Translations under genes and position numbers: made by a program | Part shown: piece after piece, positions 25,578-38,279 of the stretch | Position numbering within the stretch: the stretch's first letter is position 1 | Layout: every line of letters starts with the position of its first letter | Assembly: GCF_016808095.1 (NCBI RefSeq) | Contig: NC_068974.1 | Span: 37,982,590 to 38,046,589, forward strand | Origin: Vigna angularis | Lineage: Eukaryota > Streptophyta > Magnoliopsida > Fabales > Fabaceae | Direction: 5' to 3' | Length of the DNA stretch: 64,000 bases | Notes under the pieces: generated by a model | Databases searched by the model: none | What the model was told of the DNA's origin: nothing | What the model saw: the letters and a program-made list of their open reading frames with translations, nothing else

Positions 25578-27293
25578 ATCACTTAAATTGTTTTTTTTTT
25601 CGTTTATCTAAAAACAATGCTATGTAAAATAAAATAATGTAGATGATACAGTTAATTTAATTTGTAGAACATCGTTTTCTTGGTAAAAAGGTTGAAATTT
25701 ATAATATACTGCAAATTTTATTTTAACATTATATATAAGTCATATAAAATTTATTATAACAAGATTCATTGTAAAGTTTATTGTATTATATATTATTGAA
25801 AAATTTATTGTTGGTTGTACATAATGTCTTATGTGTTATTAGACGCATTAATGTTTAATCTTATGGTTGATATATTATATGAAAAAGTACAAATTTTATC
25901 TTATAATTAAATTTGTAATATTGAACTGAATTTAAAGTATACTTCTTAATAATTAATAATGTAAAATAAATTAAATAATAAAATTAAGAGTCTTAAACGA
26001 TTTGATAAACCTGCATTTACAAATTATTTACATTGTTAATTATAATTAAAATACATATTTAATTTAATTTAATTTATTAGTAATTTAATTTAAGTAAATA
26101 TTTCATATTAATAATATTGATAAGAAAACATTTTAATTACTTGTTTTATAATAAAATGTTAGTTTACCAAGGTTTCAAATCTAAGTCTCTAAATGTCTAT
26201 TTTGTTATTATTTTGATTTTTTTATTAATCAGATGACTAAATCATTACATTTGTTTTTTAATCTTTTATTTGTTCCCTTAAATTCGAGGATCAACATATT
26301 TATTTCATTTTTTTACAAGAAATTGATCAACAAATTATATTACAGAGGTAAATAGTGAGTGACCATATGAGTTAGAGATAAAAATAAAAGTAATAACCAC
26401 GTAATCTTGTTAAATGGTAGAATAGAGTAGGTTATGCCAGAATTAGATGGTAGAATAGAGTAGGTAGAAGTAAAAACATTTAATAATATAATTTTTTTAA
26501 TAAAAACTATTTAAATTTATGAGTTTCTGTTAAGTGTGAAATTAGTTTGGAAAGATTAATGACAATATGCACCATATAAAATAGCCCAGAAATTACATCA
26601 CTCAGAATTTCAAAACCACTGTAAGAACCATATCAGCAATGTCACAATATTCCATCTTCAAGTTTTATTTATTAAAATAAAAATAATAGATTAACACACT
26701 TTTAGTTCATTTAATATATATGTAAAGACAAAATAGCCTTAAAAAAATCAATTTATATATATATTTTTTAAAATTAAAAAAATTATATATATCAAAATAT
26801 TATTTTCTTTAAATAATTATCACTAACCAAACAATAACTTTCCAATAAAGTGGGAATGATTGAGAAGTAAGTTTTTCGTATTTATAAACAGAAGAGACGA
26901 TTGAAATGGACAAAATGAAAAATAAAAGGAAGATGATAGAAGATGTTGGAACCACAAAGATTCAAAGGTGCATTCATTCACAACCACAAGTTGCTGCCTT
27001 CCTATCATCGTTTCTGACCGAAGAAAATTGAAAATTTAGTGAATCAAAACCACAAAAAATGTGGCTTATTATTATTATAATTTTAAAACTAAACAAAAAT
27101 AATTTGTATAATTTTATTGTAAATAAATTTTTATTTATTTTGTAGGTAGTTTAATGGTTAAAATATAATTAATTTTTAAAAAATGGTTAAAAGAAATATT
27201 TAAAGAATAAAATAAATAAAATAATTATTTTAATTAAAATATATTTAAAGAGTATAATTGAAAAATAAATATGGACATAAAGAAACAATCTCG

Positions 27294-27410
<117 letters not shown>

Positions 27411-27954
27411 GTATAGGGTTTTCGTAAAGTTTTAAGTTTTAAAATGTGAAAAAAAAATTGTGAGCTTTTTTCTTGGTTGATATTTTTATTAAGGCGATTT
27501 TATCCTGCACGTCTAATTATTTTATCATGTATTTAAAAAAAAATATTCTAAAACTGTTCTTAGCATTCAAAAACTCTTATACTCCATTTTTTATGTTTCA
27601 TCATATTTCAATATCTGATAAATAATTTTTTCTTTATCAAATTTTAAAATTCGATTTCAAAATATTATAAAGAAAAATATAAGGTTATTTTTAAAAATTG
27701 AAGATACAAAATAAAATTATGAAAGGTGTAGGGTGAAAGGGCTTTTATTAAGTAGAATGAAAACCAACTCTGGCCCAAAAATAATTGTATATGGGCTTAA
27801 AAATAGCCTTTTTTGATATTTCTTCCTCCAGCTCCATATTTTCTTTTTCACCCCATTACATACAACACTGTGAGCGTTTATCATAATATGTTCAAAATAT
27901 ATTGTACAATACATAATGTAGAATATTAAAATTGCATATTTCATAATATAATTT

Positions 27955-28330
27955 AGGATTGAGTAATTGGAAACAATATTCTATTGTTCAAAACTTGTTG
28001 GATAACATAATCTCGAACATTATTACAGATTCCATAATATAGAATATGATTGCGTAATCTGGAATGTGATTAAGCAATTTAAAATAAGATTACACAGTTT
28101 AAAATATAATTACACAATCTAAATTATGGTTTCAAATTAAATAATCTAGAACAATATTTCAAATTTCATAATCTACATTAAAATTATGTAATTATGTACT
28201 GCATAATTTGAAACATGGTATTGAACTACTTGATTCATAATATGATTATCTCGAATTATATGATTAATAAAATATTCTAGATAGTTTCAATTTGAAAATA
28301 TCTTGAATTATAAGTTCCAGAAATCTGATT
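27955..28330. repeat. Degenerate ~22-bp A/T repeat field
   Basis: Diverged copies related to ATAATCTAGAATATGATTA recur around 28005, 28045, 28060, 28085, 28105, 28145, 28180 and 28235. Each has AATCT or AATTT followed by a GATTA-like core. No coding frame. It abuts the insertion site of the LTR element. Confidence 0.55.
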
Positions 28331-28533
28331 TTCAATTGACTATGATGCGTTTTGTATATATTAAGGACTGAGAAAAATTGTGGGTTTGCAGAGAGAAAAG
28401 TTGTAACCATTTTTTCTTGTGGGTTTCTAACTTATGGATCCAGTGGAAAAGGAACTATTGAAAGCACATGAAATTAGGAAAATCATGACGAAATTTTGTT
28501 TTAAAATGAATAATATTCATATGTGATGATTAA

Positions 28534-31193
28534 CGTAGCATCCCAGATTATATAGAAGCATATAACATAGTAAGTTCACATTTAAATAAAAGAGAACAGT
28601 TAGAGTAGACTGTAAATAAAGTTTGTTAAGCGTACAGTCATTCGATAAGGAGTAAGAATTTAAAACTTAAGCATACTAGAGTATTTCAAAAGATAAGGAA
28701 TGACTGGTAGAATCCTAAGGAAACTAAGCAGCAACATCATTTTCCTCCAAAGCCTGCTCCAGAGGCACCTCATCCGTCTCTGCTCACATCCAAGTGGATG
28801 ATCATTGCAAAAGAAAGCATACCCAAGCAAACACAAACACACAAGCAAGGGTGAGCTAGATATAAAAATCATGTTATAACAGTCATAGGCAACATGCAAG
28901 TAAAGACGAATATACTATATTATACAAACATGACTTGTTGCACTTAAACTTGACTCGTCCGGACTTAGAATGATTGCCGAGCTATGGCGGGTTATGCACT
29001 CGTGGTGGCTTCTACTGCTTTGCAAAGCCATTGCCAGTGGGTTTCCCCCTACCACACTCACGAGGTTAGTCCGTTATCACTCACCTTGGGCCATACTGGA
29101 AGCACCCAATACTAGGACCTCCTGCTACTCCTCACCACATGGATCAATCCTCTCTACTTCAGAATGAAAGACCATTGGAGCGTCAGGAAAACCCCCAAGA
29201 CTGAGCTACCATGCAAATCATTCTAAACACACTGAAAGGACACCACCATGTATCCCCCCTTGAGGATCATGGAATTACGTCCAATACTAATACTTTCCAC
29301 TTTAACACCAACATGTTAATGCACACATAAACCCTTAAAGCAACTGGAATCAATAGGAATATAGGCCGAACAGAAAACATCAACACATAATGGGCAAGAC
29401 CGAACACCCTGTGAATGGTGGAGACCGAACGGTATCTCACTTCCCAAAGGACAGGACCGAGCGATCCATAAATGGTAAGACTGAAGAGTGACCGAACACT
29501 ATTCAGGACCGCTCACTAAGAGAGATCGAACGCTACCTAAGAGACCGAACGCTACTTAAGAGACTGAACGCTACCTGAGACCGAACGCTACTTAAGAGAC
29601 CGAACTCTCCTTAAGAGACTGAATGCTACCTGAGAGACCGAATGCTACTCAAGAGACTGAACGCTACCTGAGAGACCATCCACTAAGATCGAACGCTACC
29701 AAGACCACCCACTAAGACCGTACGCTACCTGAGAGACCATCCATTAAGACCGAACGCTACCAAGACCACCCACTAAGACCGTACGCTACTTAAGAGATCA
29801 TCCACTAAGACCGAAGCTACCAAGACCACCCACTAAGACCGTACGCTACTTAAGAGACCATCCACTAAGACCGAACGCTACTAAGACCACCCACTAAGAC
29901 CGTACTCTACTTAAGAGACCGAACTCTCCTTAAGAGACTGAACACTACCTGAGAAACCATCCACTAAGACCGAACGCTACCAAGACCGAGCACTAAGGCC
30001 GAACTCTACTTAAGACCGAACGCTATTACGACCGAACGCTATTACGACCGAACGCTCAACAGCACATGGCCAAACGGTTATCAGTTGCGAAACTGCATAA
30101 TTCTGTAGAATTTCTACAGAATTATGAACAACACCTAACATAACCATTCCTAACCATTTTTACTAACTTCTAACACCCTTAATTCTTGTTTTATACTTAA
30201 TTAAACTCATCTAAATGATTCTGAACATTCCTACTACCATTCTAAAGTGATTAAGATCAAGTTTTATCTTTTGAAACATCAATTTCCACAACTTAAGGAC
30301 CCAATTTCGATTTTACCACTTCTAACATGTTCTAGTCCAGTTTTATGATCCTAATAGGTCACAAATGACTTGCCTAAGATGTCCCAACAACCCAAATGTG
30401 CCCAGAACTCTTACTTCCCAAAATCACTACCTCACTTCCTCTCAAGTGACCCAAAACCCTTACAGAATACTAATTTTTCCATCCATTCACTGTTACAACA
30501 TATCTCTCAGCCCAAACACATCAACATAGACATTACAGAAATGAGATACATCCAAAATAGTATACACACATTACACTTCAGTTCCACAACCATACAATCC
30601 AGTACATGCAAATAAATCTTCTCAATCAAAGCATAGCATCAACAGCATAATAATACAAAAATCCATATACATACACCACATGCAACCAATTTAAAAACGT
30701 ATTCTAGCTCCCCTTACCTTGAAACTTCTTTGCTCAGCTCAAAGACCCGCAGCTCCAGTACCCCACATGCGAATAATCTAGACAACCCCCTATAACCCGC
30801 AATGCGGTGATCAAGAACAACTCTTAGAGCTAGAATGAATGGAGGAAAACGTAAAGGAGGGTACACTAGGCACATGCAACTTGCCCTAGGTCCCAAACAG
30901 CGGAGAACAGTGAAAAGCTACTTACCCGCTGAAGAATGAAAATCTATTCGGATGGTTGCGAAGGTCTCTACGCCGCGGTCACTTGAGCACCACCTAATCC
31001 AACATGCAACCACTAAACGTGAGGGAATGGTAGAGAGAAGGCGGAGAGAAATGGAGGAACAAGCTTTTTAGAAAGAGAATGAGAAGCTGAGATAATGAAC
31101 TCAGATCTGAAAAGTCCTTCCTAAGGTCATAGTGTTATGGGCTTGGCTGCTTCAACATAAGGCCCAACTGCCACATATTTTCAGGCCCTTACA
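28534..31193 (-). mobile_element. Probable solo LTR (2.66 kb) of a large LTR retrotransposon
   Basis: Read on the minus strand the unit begins TGTAAGGGCC and ends GGGATGCTACG. It is flanked by an identical 5-bp sequence ATTAA at 28529-28533 and 31194-31198, the duplication length typical of LTR retrotransposon insertion. The two ends are not direct repeats of each other and I see no gag, pol, primer-binding site or polypurine tract, so a solo LTR fits better than a complete element. The last base pair departs from the expected terminal CA (CG here), which one mutation would explain. The unit is clearly GC-richer than its flanks. The plus-strand interval 28940-29280 and the minus-strand interval 31190-30700 look like non-coding LTR sequence. 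Confidence 0.7.
29455..30060. repeat. Minisatellite inside the LTR, with ~61-bp higher-order copies
   Basis: Built from variants of AAGACCGAACGCTACC, AAGACCACCCACT and AAGAGACCATCCACT. From about 29670 to 29920 these combine into a higher-order unit of about 61 bp, roughly four copies with point changes. The outer parts are simpler 16-22-bp copies. No spacers of unique sequence and no coding frame. Confidence 0.9.
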
Positions 31194-31205
31194 ATTAATT
31201 TATGG

Positions 31206-31536
31206 AATAAATGTGTTTTTTTCTTTAACTTTGAATGAAAATTAAAATTAGTTTATCTTCTAAATTTTGGATTAATTTAGTTTCTCATTTTTATAATTGT
31301 ACAAATTTAATTATTTTAATCAAATTTTGTTAAGTTTATTTAAAATTTTGAATGTGTTTCTAAAAATATATGTCAAACAAGATCAAATGTTATTGTGTTT
31401 AAAACATTAAATAATCTTAACAAAATTTGATTAAAAAGTTAAATCCATACATTTCTAAAATTGAATGATTAAATTGAATCATAATTTTAAATATAGACTA
31501 ATTTTAATTTTTACTAAAATTAAAAATATATTTATC
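31206..31536. mobile_element. Hairpin MITE-like element (~330 bp)
   Basis: Two arms of about 125 bp, 31206-31334 and 31416-31536, are imperfect inverted copies. The left arm ends CAAATTTTGTTAAG and the right begins CTTAACAAAATTTG. AAAATTAAAATTAG (left, about 31238) faces CTAATTTTAATTTT (right, about 31499). Weaker pairing continues into the ~80-bp loop. No coding capacity. I could not define a target-site duplication. Confidence 0.7.
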
Positions 31537-34500
31537 TCTTAGTTTATTATATATTTGAAGTTGAATCATATCGATATTTTGAGATATAGTAATTAATTTT
31601 AATAATATTATCTTAATCGAGATTAAAATTAGAGTAGATAAACCTAATTTGTTTGGTATTATTTATCGTTTTATTTTTCTAAAACAAATTAGATATGGAA
31701 TTAAAATCGAAGGTGTTATATATGCATCACTTTACTCAAAGGCCGAGATTGATTCGAAGATCTGAAAGAAAAGAGGGGAAATTGCGAAATGTTGCAGCGT
31801 TTTGATAATGTAAGAGAAAAGGCTGCATCTGACAAAAACATGAACAACCAACGCACAAAAACACATGCAACACAGTCTTTATTAAAGGAAATTTCTTTCC
31901 ACTTTAATCCATGTTTTGTTCTGCTTCTGTCCTTTAACACTTTTTTTTGCATGTGCTAATGTAAAAGGTCTCAGTTATGGATTTATTCACTCCTAAACTT
32001 TGGAGCGGTTTATCGTTAATTTAAGATTAGGCATAAATTTTTACCTTTTTTACAAAACTCATAACATAGAAACATCTACAAATTTCCAAACAAGCAAAAA
32101 AAAAAGCAAGTAATGATCGCACTATAATTTTTTTCAAACTTACATCAATAAAATAATAACTATAATTGTACTGTATGACTGGACAATCTCGAAGAGTAGC
32201 CGACGATTCATTATATTAAACATTCAAATACAAGGATCATCTGACAAAGTATGGTTGGAGGCCGGATGATCGATCATAGTAGCAAAAGTACTTCCTAAAG
32301 AACATAAAAAATCATGATTAGAGATAAGTATCAATTAGTGTCATGGATTGATTGGACGATAATTAACATTCTACTAATTTTAGGTTCATATTAAAAACTA
32401 TAAATAAAGGTCAAATATAAAAAAATATATGACTGCATTTATTGTGAATTTAAAATTTTATTCTGATCATATTTACCAACTTAAACATCAAAATACCTTC
32501 AACCGATACTCCTTAACTTTAGACGAAGAAAAATTTAGATCAAGAACAGATAGCTAACCAACGGTGAAGGAGGAGTGAATGTGTGAAATTGTGTTTTGTA
32601 AAATTGCTCGGTCCTAGAAACAATAATACATTAATTTAGTTGAATTTAACTTTATTTGTAAATGTGAGAAGAAAATAAAGAATTAATTAATGATTTAAAG
32701 AAGAGGAGAAAATTGTTGAGACAGTATAAAACGCAAAGGGCCCATAAAATGATAGAAACGCGTGCAAGGCAAGACCAAAATAGAAGAGTTGTCTTTGACT
32801 CTTCTCGCAAATCCAACACCGTACCAAATTTGTGCAGTCTTCTTTTTCGGCTTTTGTTGCCACTTTACAACGTGCTTATAATCAATGCCATGCTATGTTC
32901 AACTATTCATTATGTCACCAAATGCCAAACACCTCTTTTTTTTTCTTCCTCTCCTAAAAGCTTTAACCCACAAGTTTTTAGGTTGCTTTTGATTGGACCT
33001 TAATGTCATTTAATAATTATAGGTCAATTGATTATGCTAAGTCATATAATAATGAATTCTTTGAGAATCACTTTCCAAGTTAAATCAAATGTAGTTGTGG
33101 TCTCATTGTCATTGTGTGGAAGGTGGACTTAATTTGCGGATGAAATTGGAAATCAATCAAATGAACCTAAGCCAAAAAGTAGTGAAGATTGCTCATAAAA
33201 AGAATGAACATAAAATACATATTCTAACAAGAGAAAAGTATCATTAAGGGTTGAATAGATAAATATTTATACGGCTTAATTAGTAATTTAATTTTATATT
33301 TAAGTTTATAATTTATTTTCTATATATATATATTGTTATTTTTATACGAAAATAGATGATAATACATGAATTAAGAAAGACGTAAGATATTAGGAAAAAA
33401 AATCAAATATTTGAGATAATATTTTAGTTTTAAGTTTTTTTTTTTTATTTGGAATAGATTTTCTCTCAGGAATATCCACACAAAGGACTTAGATTTTTGC
33501 CATTTTTTTGGTAAAAATCTGCTGTACAATTTGTTGTAGAATTTTAGTTTAATGCTATATTACCTTCGAGAGTTTTTAAAGGATATTAGAAAATGTGAAC
33601 GTTGTCTTTACGTAGAATAGTTAGAGCAACGCCAAATATTTTCTATTAATTTTATTTTTTGCTGATAAAAAAAACATCATAGATATAAAGCCAAATATTT
33701 TCATAGGTGTACTTTTGTTAATAATTGTTCCTATCATATACATACGTAAACTCTAACTTGCAATCCAAGACATAATAAATTAATTTAACTGCTAGCGGCA
33801 TATTTTCCAAATTTCATTGATTTGTAAAGGCTGAAAACTTACACATAGAAACATGAAAAAGACACAATGAATAATCAATGTAAGTAAGTCTAATTCAAAT
33901 GAAATTAGAAGGGTACCCTTTGTAATTATATGATTAATGGCTTTTTTAGAAAGGGACATCATTTTCGTGTGCTTAATGATGTTGTAAGTTCCAAACACGA
34001 AATGGAGAAAATTATGAAGGTTTGAAGCAGTCCTTTGGAGAGAGAGAATGAGAATTATTACTACCATTGACTTTGTAACACTGTACAGATTGAAGCATAA
34101 TTCAAACTTCCCGTAATCAAGGTGTGATTTTCTACCTGGTAATCAATATAATGTTAATCATAATAAACTAAGCATTTATTTGTTTTAGTTATTTATGAAT
34201 GAGAAAAAATAACCATCACAAAGAAAATAAAGTAATTGTGTTTTATATGTTAACTTTCTTATATTTATCAAGCATTTTCAATAATTAATATGAATGAGAT
34301 GAAATACTAATGCTGTGTTTGCTATTTATCAAGCATTTTTATTTTATATTAATTTTAATCTATAAAGTTAAAATTAGAATCTAACCATTTTATCTATTAA
34401 AATATATTTTTATTCATCACATTCATCAAATTATTTATAAATTTTTACAAATTTTTTTTTCAAGTTTCTTTCCATTTACTTCTTCATCCCTTACAGTAAA

Positions 34501-36461
34501 TAATTTTACTTTTTTTATCTCTTCCGTCTCTTAAAATAAACAATGTTACTTTTTTCTCTCTTGTCTCATCATATTCATTAAGTCATTCTTTCTCAAATTC
34601 ATCATTAAAAATGCAAAGATATTATAAAAGATAAATAGAGAAAAATAATCTTTTTATTTTAAATCAATTTTACAAAAAAATTTATTTAAACTCATTTTTA
34701 AAGAGGTACCTATATGTCTTGGAAGTGTCAAATCTTTTTTAATTCTACTTTAACTTGTGAATGGTGGCAGAGTTTCTTTGAAATAGGTTGACCTTGGTCT
34801 CCAAATCCTGTAACTAAACTTTTGTTTTTAAAGTTTTTTTTTTTCAAAAATAAAGTCAGATGATAGTGTTTTTGATGATTAAAAAATGTGTAATTATTTA
34901 ATATCATCTATTCATATGTAAAATAATAAGAGAAACTCAAATATATTATATTGTAGAGGGTAGAAAAGGAATGCTATTTATATGGATATTAGATAAAAAA
35001 GTTATATTATTTTTAACTCCCTATTATTCATCGAGATCCGTAAGTATTTATGGGACATGTTACTACAAGGCAGAAATTTAAATATTAATTCGAAATGAAG
35101 ATAAGACTGATTTTATATTTTTTTTCTGATTATCGTAAGTCCAAAGAGACGTAGCTTTCATGTCACAAGATAGATAAACAAACACAACCCTAATCTCAAT
35201 CGAACGTGCCAAAGCTCTATTAAGTAATGTGATAATGTGAAAAACGAATGGATGATGGAGTTCTATTTACATATTTGCACACTTATAAAAATCATGAAAG
35301 AAAATAAACACTTAATAATCAAACCTTTATTCAAATTTGAGAAAAAAAATATAGTATAAATACTTTTTTGGTCACTAGTTATTAAAAAATTAGTATGTAT
35401 GTGTTTTATGTGAAATTATAAATTGAGTGCCTTGTAACCAAAATCAAATACGACTGAAATTTTTCTTAAAGTAAGTTTGAAACTAAAATTTTGACAAGCC
35501 GACCTTGATAGGTAAGAGAAATTTGTTAAATTCTCATAATATCTTAAGACAGATCATTTAGATGAAAAAGTGACGAGGTTATAATGTTTGATTTTATGAA
35601 CGAATTGTGTTTATTATATATATTAAAATTATTTGAATATATTGTGTATTTTGTAGTAAAAAGTCAAAACATTTCAATTGAGTTATATTTATTCAAGTTT
35701 ACGTTATTTTGGAATAAAATGGTTCATGTCATTTATAAGAAATGAAAAAAAATTGAGTTTGAACTAGTTAAACCCACGTTACATTCTATAAAAATATTGA
35801 ATTATGTAAAGTTTTTTGGTGATCAAAAACTCTCTATAGACGAAATTCAATTTATTAAAATTTTCAGAGTTTTAGTTGTTGGGTAAATTACTTTATTGAA
35901 ACACCCAAAGATTTATTACTGGTTAAACAATTTTTTCTCTTGACGAGCCAAAATTATTCTGAAGTTTTAACATCTTTGGTTGGATAAACATACGTGGATG
36001 GGTAAACTACAACTTGTAACTTGTGTTTAATTTAATGTATAACCATTGTTATCTAGGCATTGAAAAAACAAGATCTTAAATGTTATTATTTATGTTTCAT
36101 TACTTGATTAATATATTGAACTTAAATATTATTATAGTATAATGAATAACTAATTATACTTTATTAACATTTAAATTGACATTAATGCATGTGTATGAAA
36201 GTGTATGATAATATGATTGTGATATAGCATATGATAAATTGAAAACATAATTATTTCTAAAATTTAAATATGATTAAATATTTAGGTTGTGTATTCAATT
36301 TAAGATTCATGAAAGTAATATCCTTACTTTACTAATATTAAAATCACACAAATAAAAATGTTATTTAAAATATTATTCGTGAGAGTTGAAGACAATCTAA
36401 TTTACATTATGAAAAAAAAAATTATTAGGTAAGTCATAAAGATTATTATGTAAGTTTATTG

Positions 36462-36465
<4 letters not shown>

Positions 36466-36509
<44 letters not shown>
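36466..36509. repeat. (AT)n microsatellite
   Basis: Perfect AT run of about 44 bp in the kinesin upstream gene-poor region. Confidence 0.95.
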
Positions 36510-36513
<4 letters not shown>

Positions 36514-36817
36514 TTTTGTTTCTATTTATTTTACAAAAAATATCTTTTAAATGAAAAGTTTTTTAAATTAAAATAATCAAATTTACTCTTTAAATAAATT
36601 TTTTTTAGATCAAAATAATTATTTTATCAATTTTATTGTTTGTTTCAACTTAAACTTTCTTTTTTCAATCTGATTGTTTTTTCTAAATTTAATCATTTTT
36701 TAATTATAAATTAAATTAAATAAAAACTATTTATAATAATAATAATTTTATTATTTACTAATAAAACAAATAAAATTTATTTACAATAAATTTAGAAAAC
36801 TTATTTATATTTAATTT

Positions 36818-36842
36818 ATAATAATAATAATAATAATAATAA
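36818..36842. repeat. (ATA)n microsatellite
   Basis: About eight perfect trinucleotide copies. Confidence 0.9.
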
Positions 36843-37929
36843 TTTTATTAACTTTTATTATCGTAAGAAAAGGTGAGCCAATAGTACAAATAATATTTTT
36901 GTTGTGATGATGTTAAGATATTTAGTAGCTAATATAACTATTAAATAAGAAAAATCACTTGAAAAATCACTTGAAAAATCTTATTTCGTTATTAATGAAA
37001 CCAATAGATATTTTATATCCACGATTCAACAACTAAAAAATTAAAACCAAAATGATACATAATTAAAACAAACAAAGACTTGATGTTGTATGAGATAAAT
37101 TATCAAAACTCTTTCAGATCTTAAACATGATAAAAAAAAACATTTTATAAACCTAAAGGCAACTAATTTTCAAAATTTAAATCTTATTAACCATTAATAT
37201 ATTTGAAAATATTCCATTCTCAACTTACATATTATTCTCACCCAATAAATATAATTTCAAAAAAAATATGTGTTTCTGTTGGATTAATTGAATATTATTT
37301 GTTTATTGGATCGATTGAGTACTATTTTTTTGTTAGCAAAGATTCAAATGATATCTGCAAAAAAAATAATTCTGAAAATGATTCACTCATTCTGGTATTA
37401 AATACAAACTATTTATATATTTCATATAAACTCTTTATTTATACAAACTATAATGATATTTTATTTATTATTAATTTAATTACAGTTCAATCTTTGTTCA
37501 TATTCTTTTATAAGATTATACAACTTTATTTATTTTACAAATTATTCTGTTGAATCTATTCAATAATCTAAATGAGAGTTAATCCAACTAATTTATATTG
37601 AACCGGGGCGAGACTCATACCATACATTATTATGAAAACAAAAATATGAAACAAACTCAATTACTATATTTATTCAATACGAAATTAGTTTGGTTATAAT
37701 TAAATATATAAAGATGGGTGCAATATCTCTTCAAACACAAGTCTTCCTTTATTCGTGATAAATGTCTTCCGTTAAAAATATATTGGGTTTGAGAGTATTT
37801 TTCTGCCATAAATGAAGCTAAACAAATTTATTATTAATTAAACAATTATCACACATAAAATAGAAAACTCATTCATTAATAAATAAACAAATGGAGCAAG
37901 TGCTACAGTAGTTTATTTATTCACTGTAG

Positions 37930-37940
37930 TGACCGTTAGA
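37930..37940 (-). promoter_or_regulatory. Mitosis-specific activator (MSA) element
   Basis: The minus strand reads TCTAACGGTCA, a full match to the MSA consensus YCYAACGGYYA bound by three-repeat MYB (MYB3R) factors at G2/M genes. It lies roughly 200 bp upstream of the probable TATA-like TTAAATAC (about 38111) of the kinesin gene. Confidence 0.6.
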
Positions 37941-38064
37941 CACAAACTTCCAAACGTGTGGATTCTCGCGATTGGATCTTTATCCGTGTGGACGGTTTCT
38001 CAAACACAGTCATTAAGACATTAACGCTAGTGGGTAGAATCGCAACCGCTTTCTCCACACTCCG

Positions 38065-38141
38065 CACGTGCCTAGGCGGCGTTTGGGTGACAACCGCTCT
38101 CACCCTCACTCTTAAATACTCCAATGCCCCTCCCACACGTG
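38065..38141. promoter_or_regulatory. Two G-box (CACGTG) sites in the kinesin promoter
   Basis: Perfect CACGTG hexamers at 38065-38070 and 38136-38141, on either side of the TATA-like sequence. They could bind bZIP or bHLH factors. Function is inferred only from the motif. Confidence 0.45.
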
Positions 38142-38279
38142 AGTGGGGGACAAGAATTCATGGGCAAAAAGCAGGGACACATTCGTCACTTACCTTCTCT
38201 TCCCACCACAGTAAGCAAATAAAACTAAAAGTCAAATTAAAAAAATGAGAAGAAAATAAAAATAAAAACAGAGAGATGG

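Larger units (their letters stand above)
31537..37929. other. 6.4-kb A/T-rich gene-poor region
   Basis: Long homopolymer and A/T stretches. Open frames at 32713-33003, 33792-34067 and 37203-37553 show no family resemblance and have A/T-driven composition. I see no element ends or RNA genes, and the 3' part is the upstream region of the kinesin gene. Confidence 0.5.

Noticed and set aside
29455..30060. CRISPR-like array of short repeats
   Set aside because: Repeats are adjacent and variable with no unique spacers, in a plant nuclear LTR. It is a minisatellite.
32713..33003. 96-codon plus-strand frame in the gene-poor region
   Set aside because: No motif, no neighbours to support it, and low-complexity composition; likely chance.
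37203..37553. 116-codon Ile/Tyr/Phe-rich frame
   Set aside because: Amino-acid make-up follows the A/T-rich DNA; no recognisable domain.
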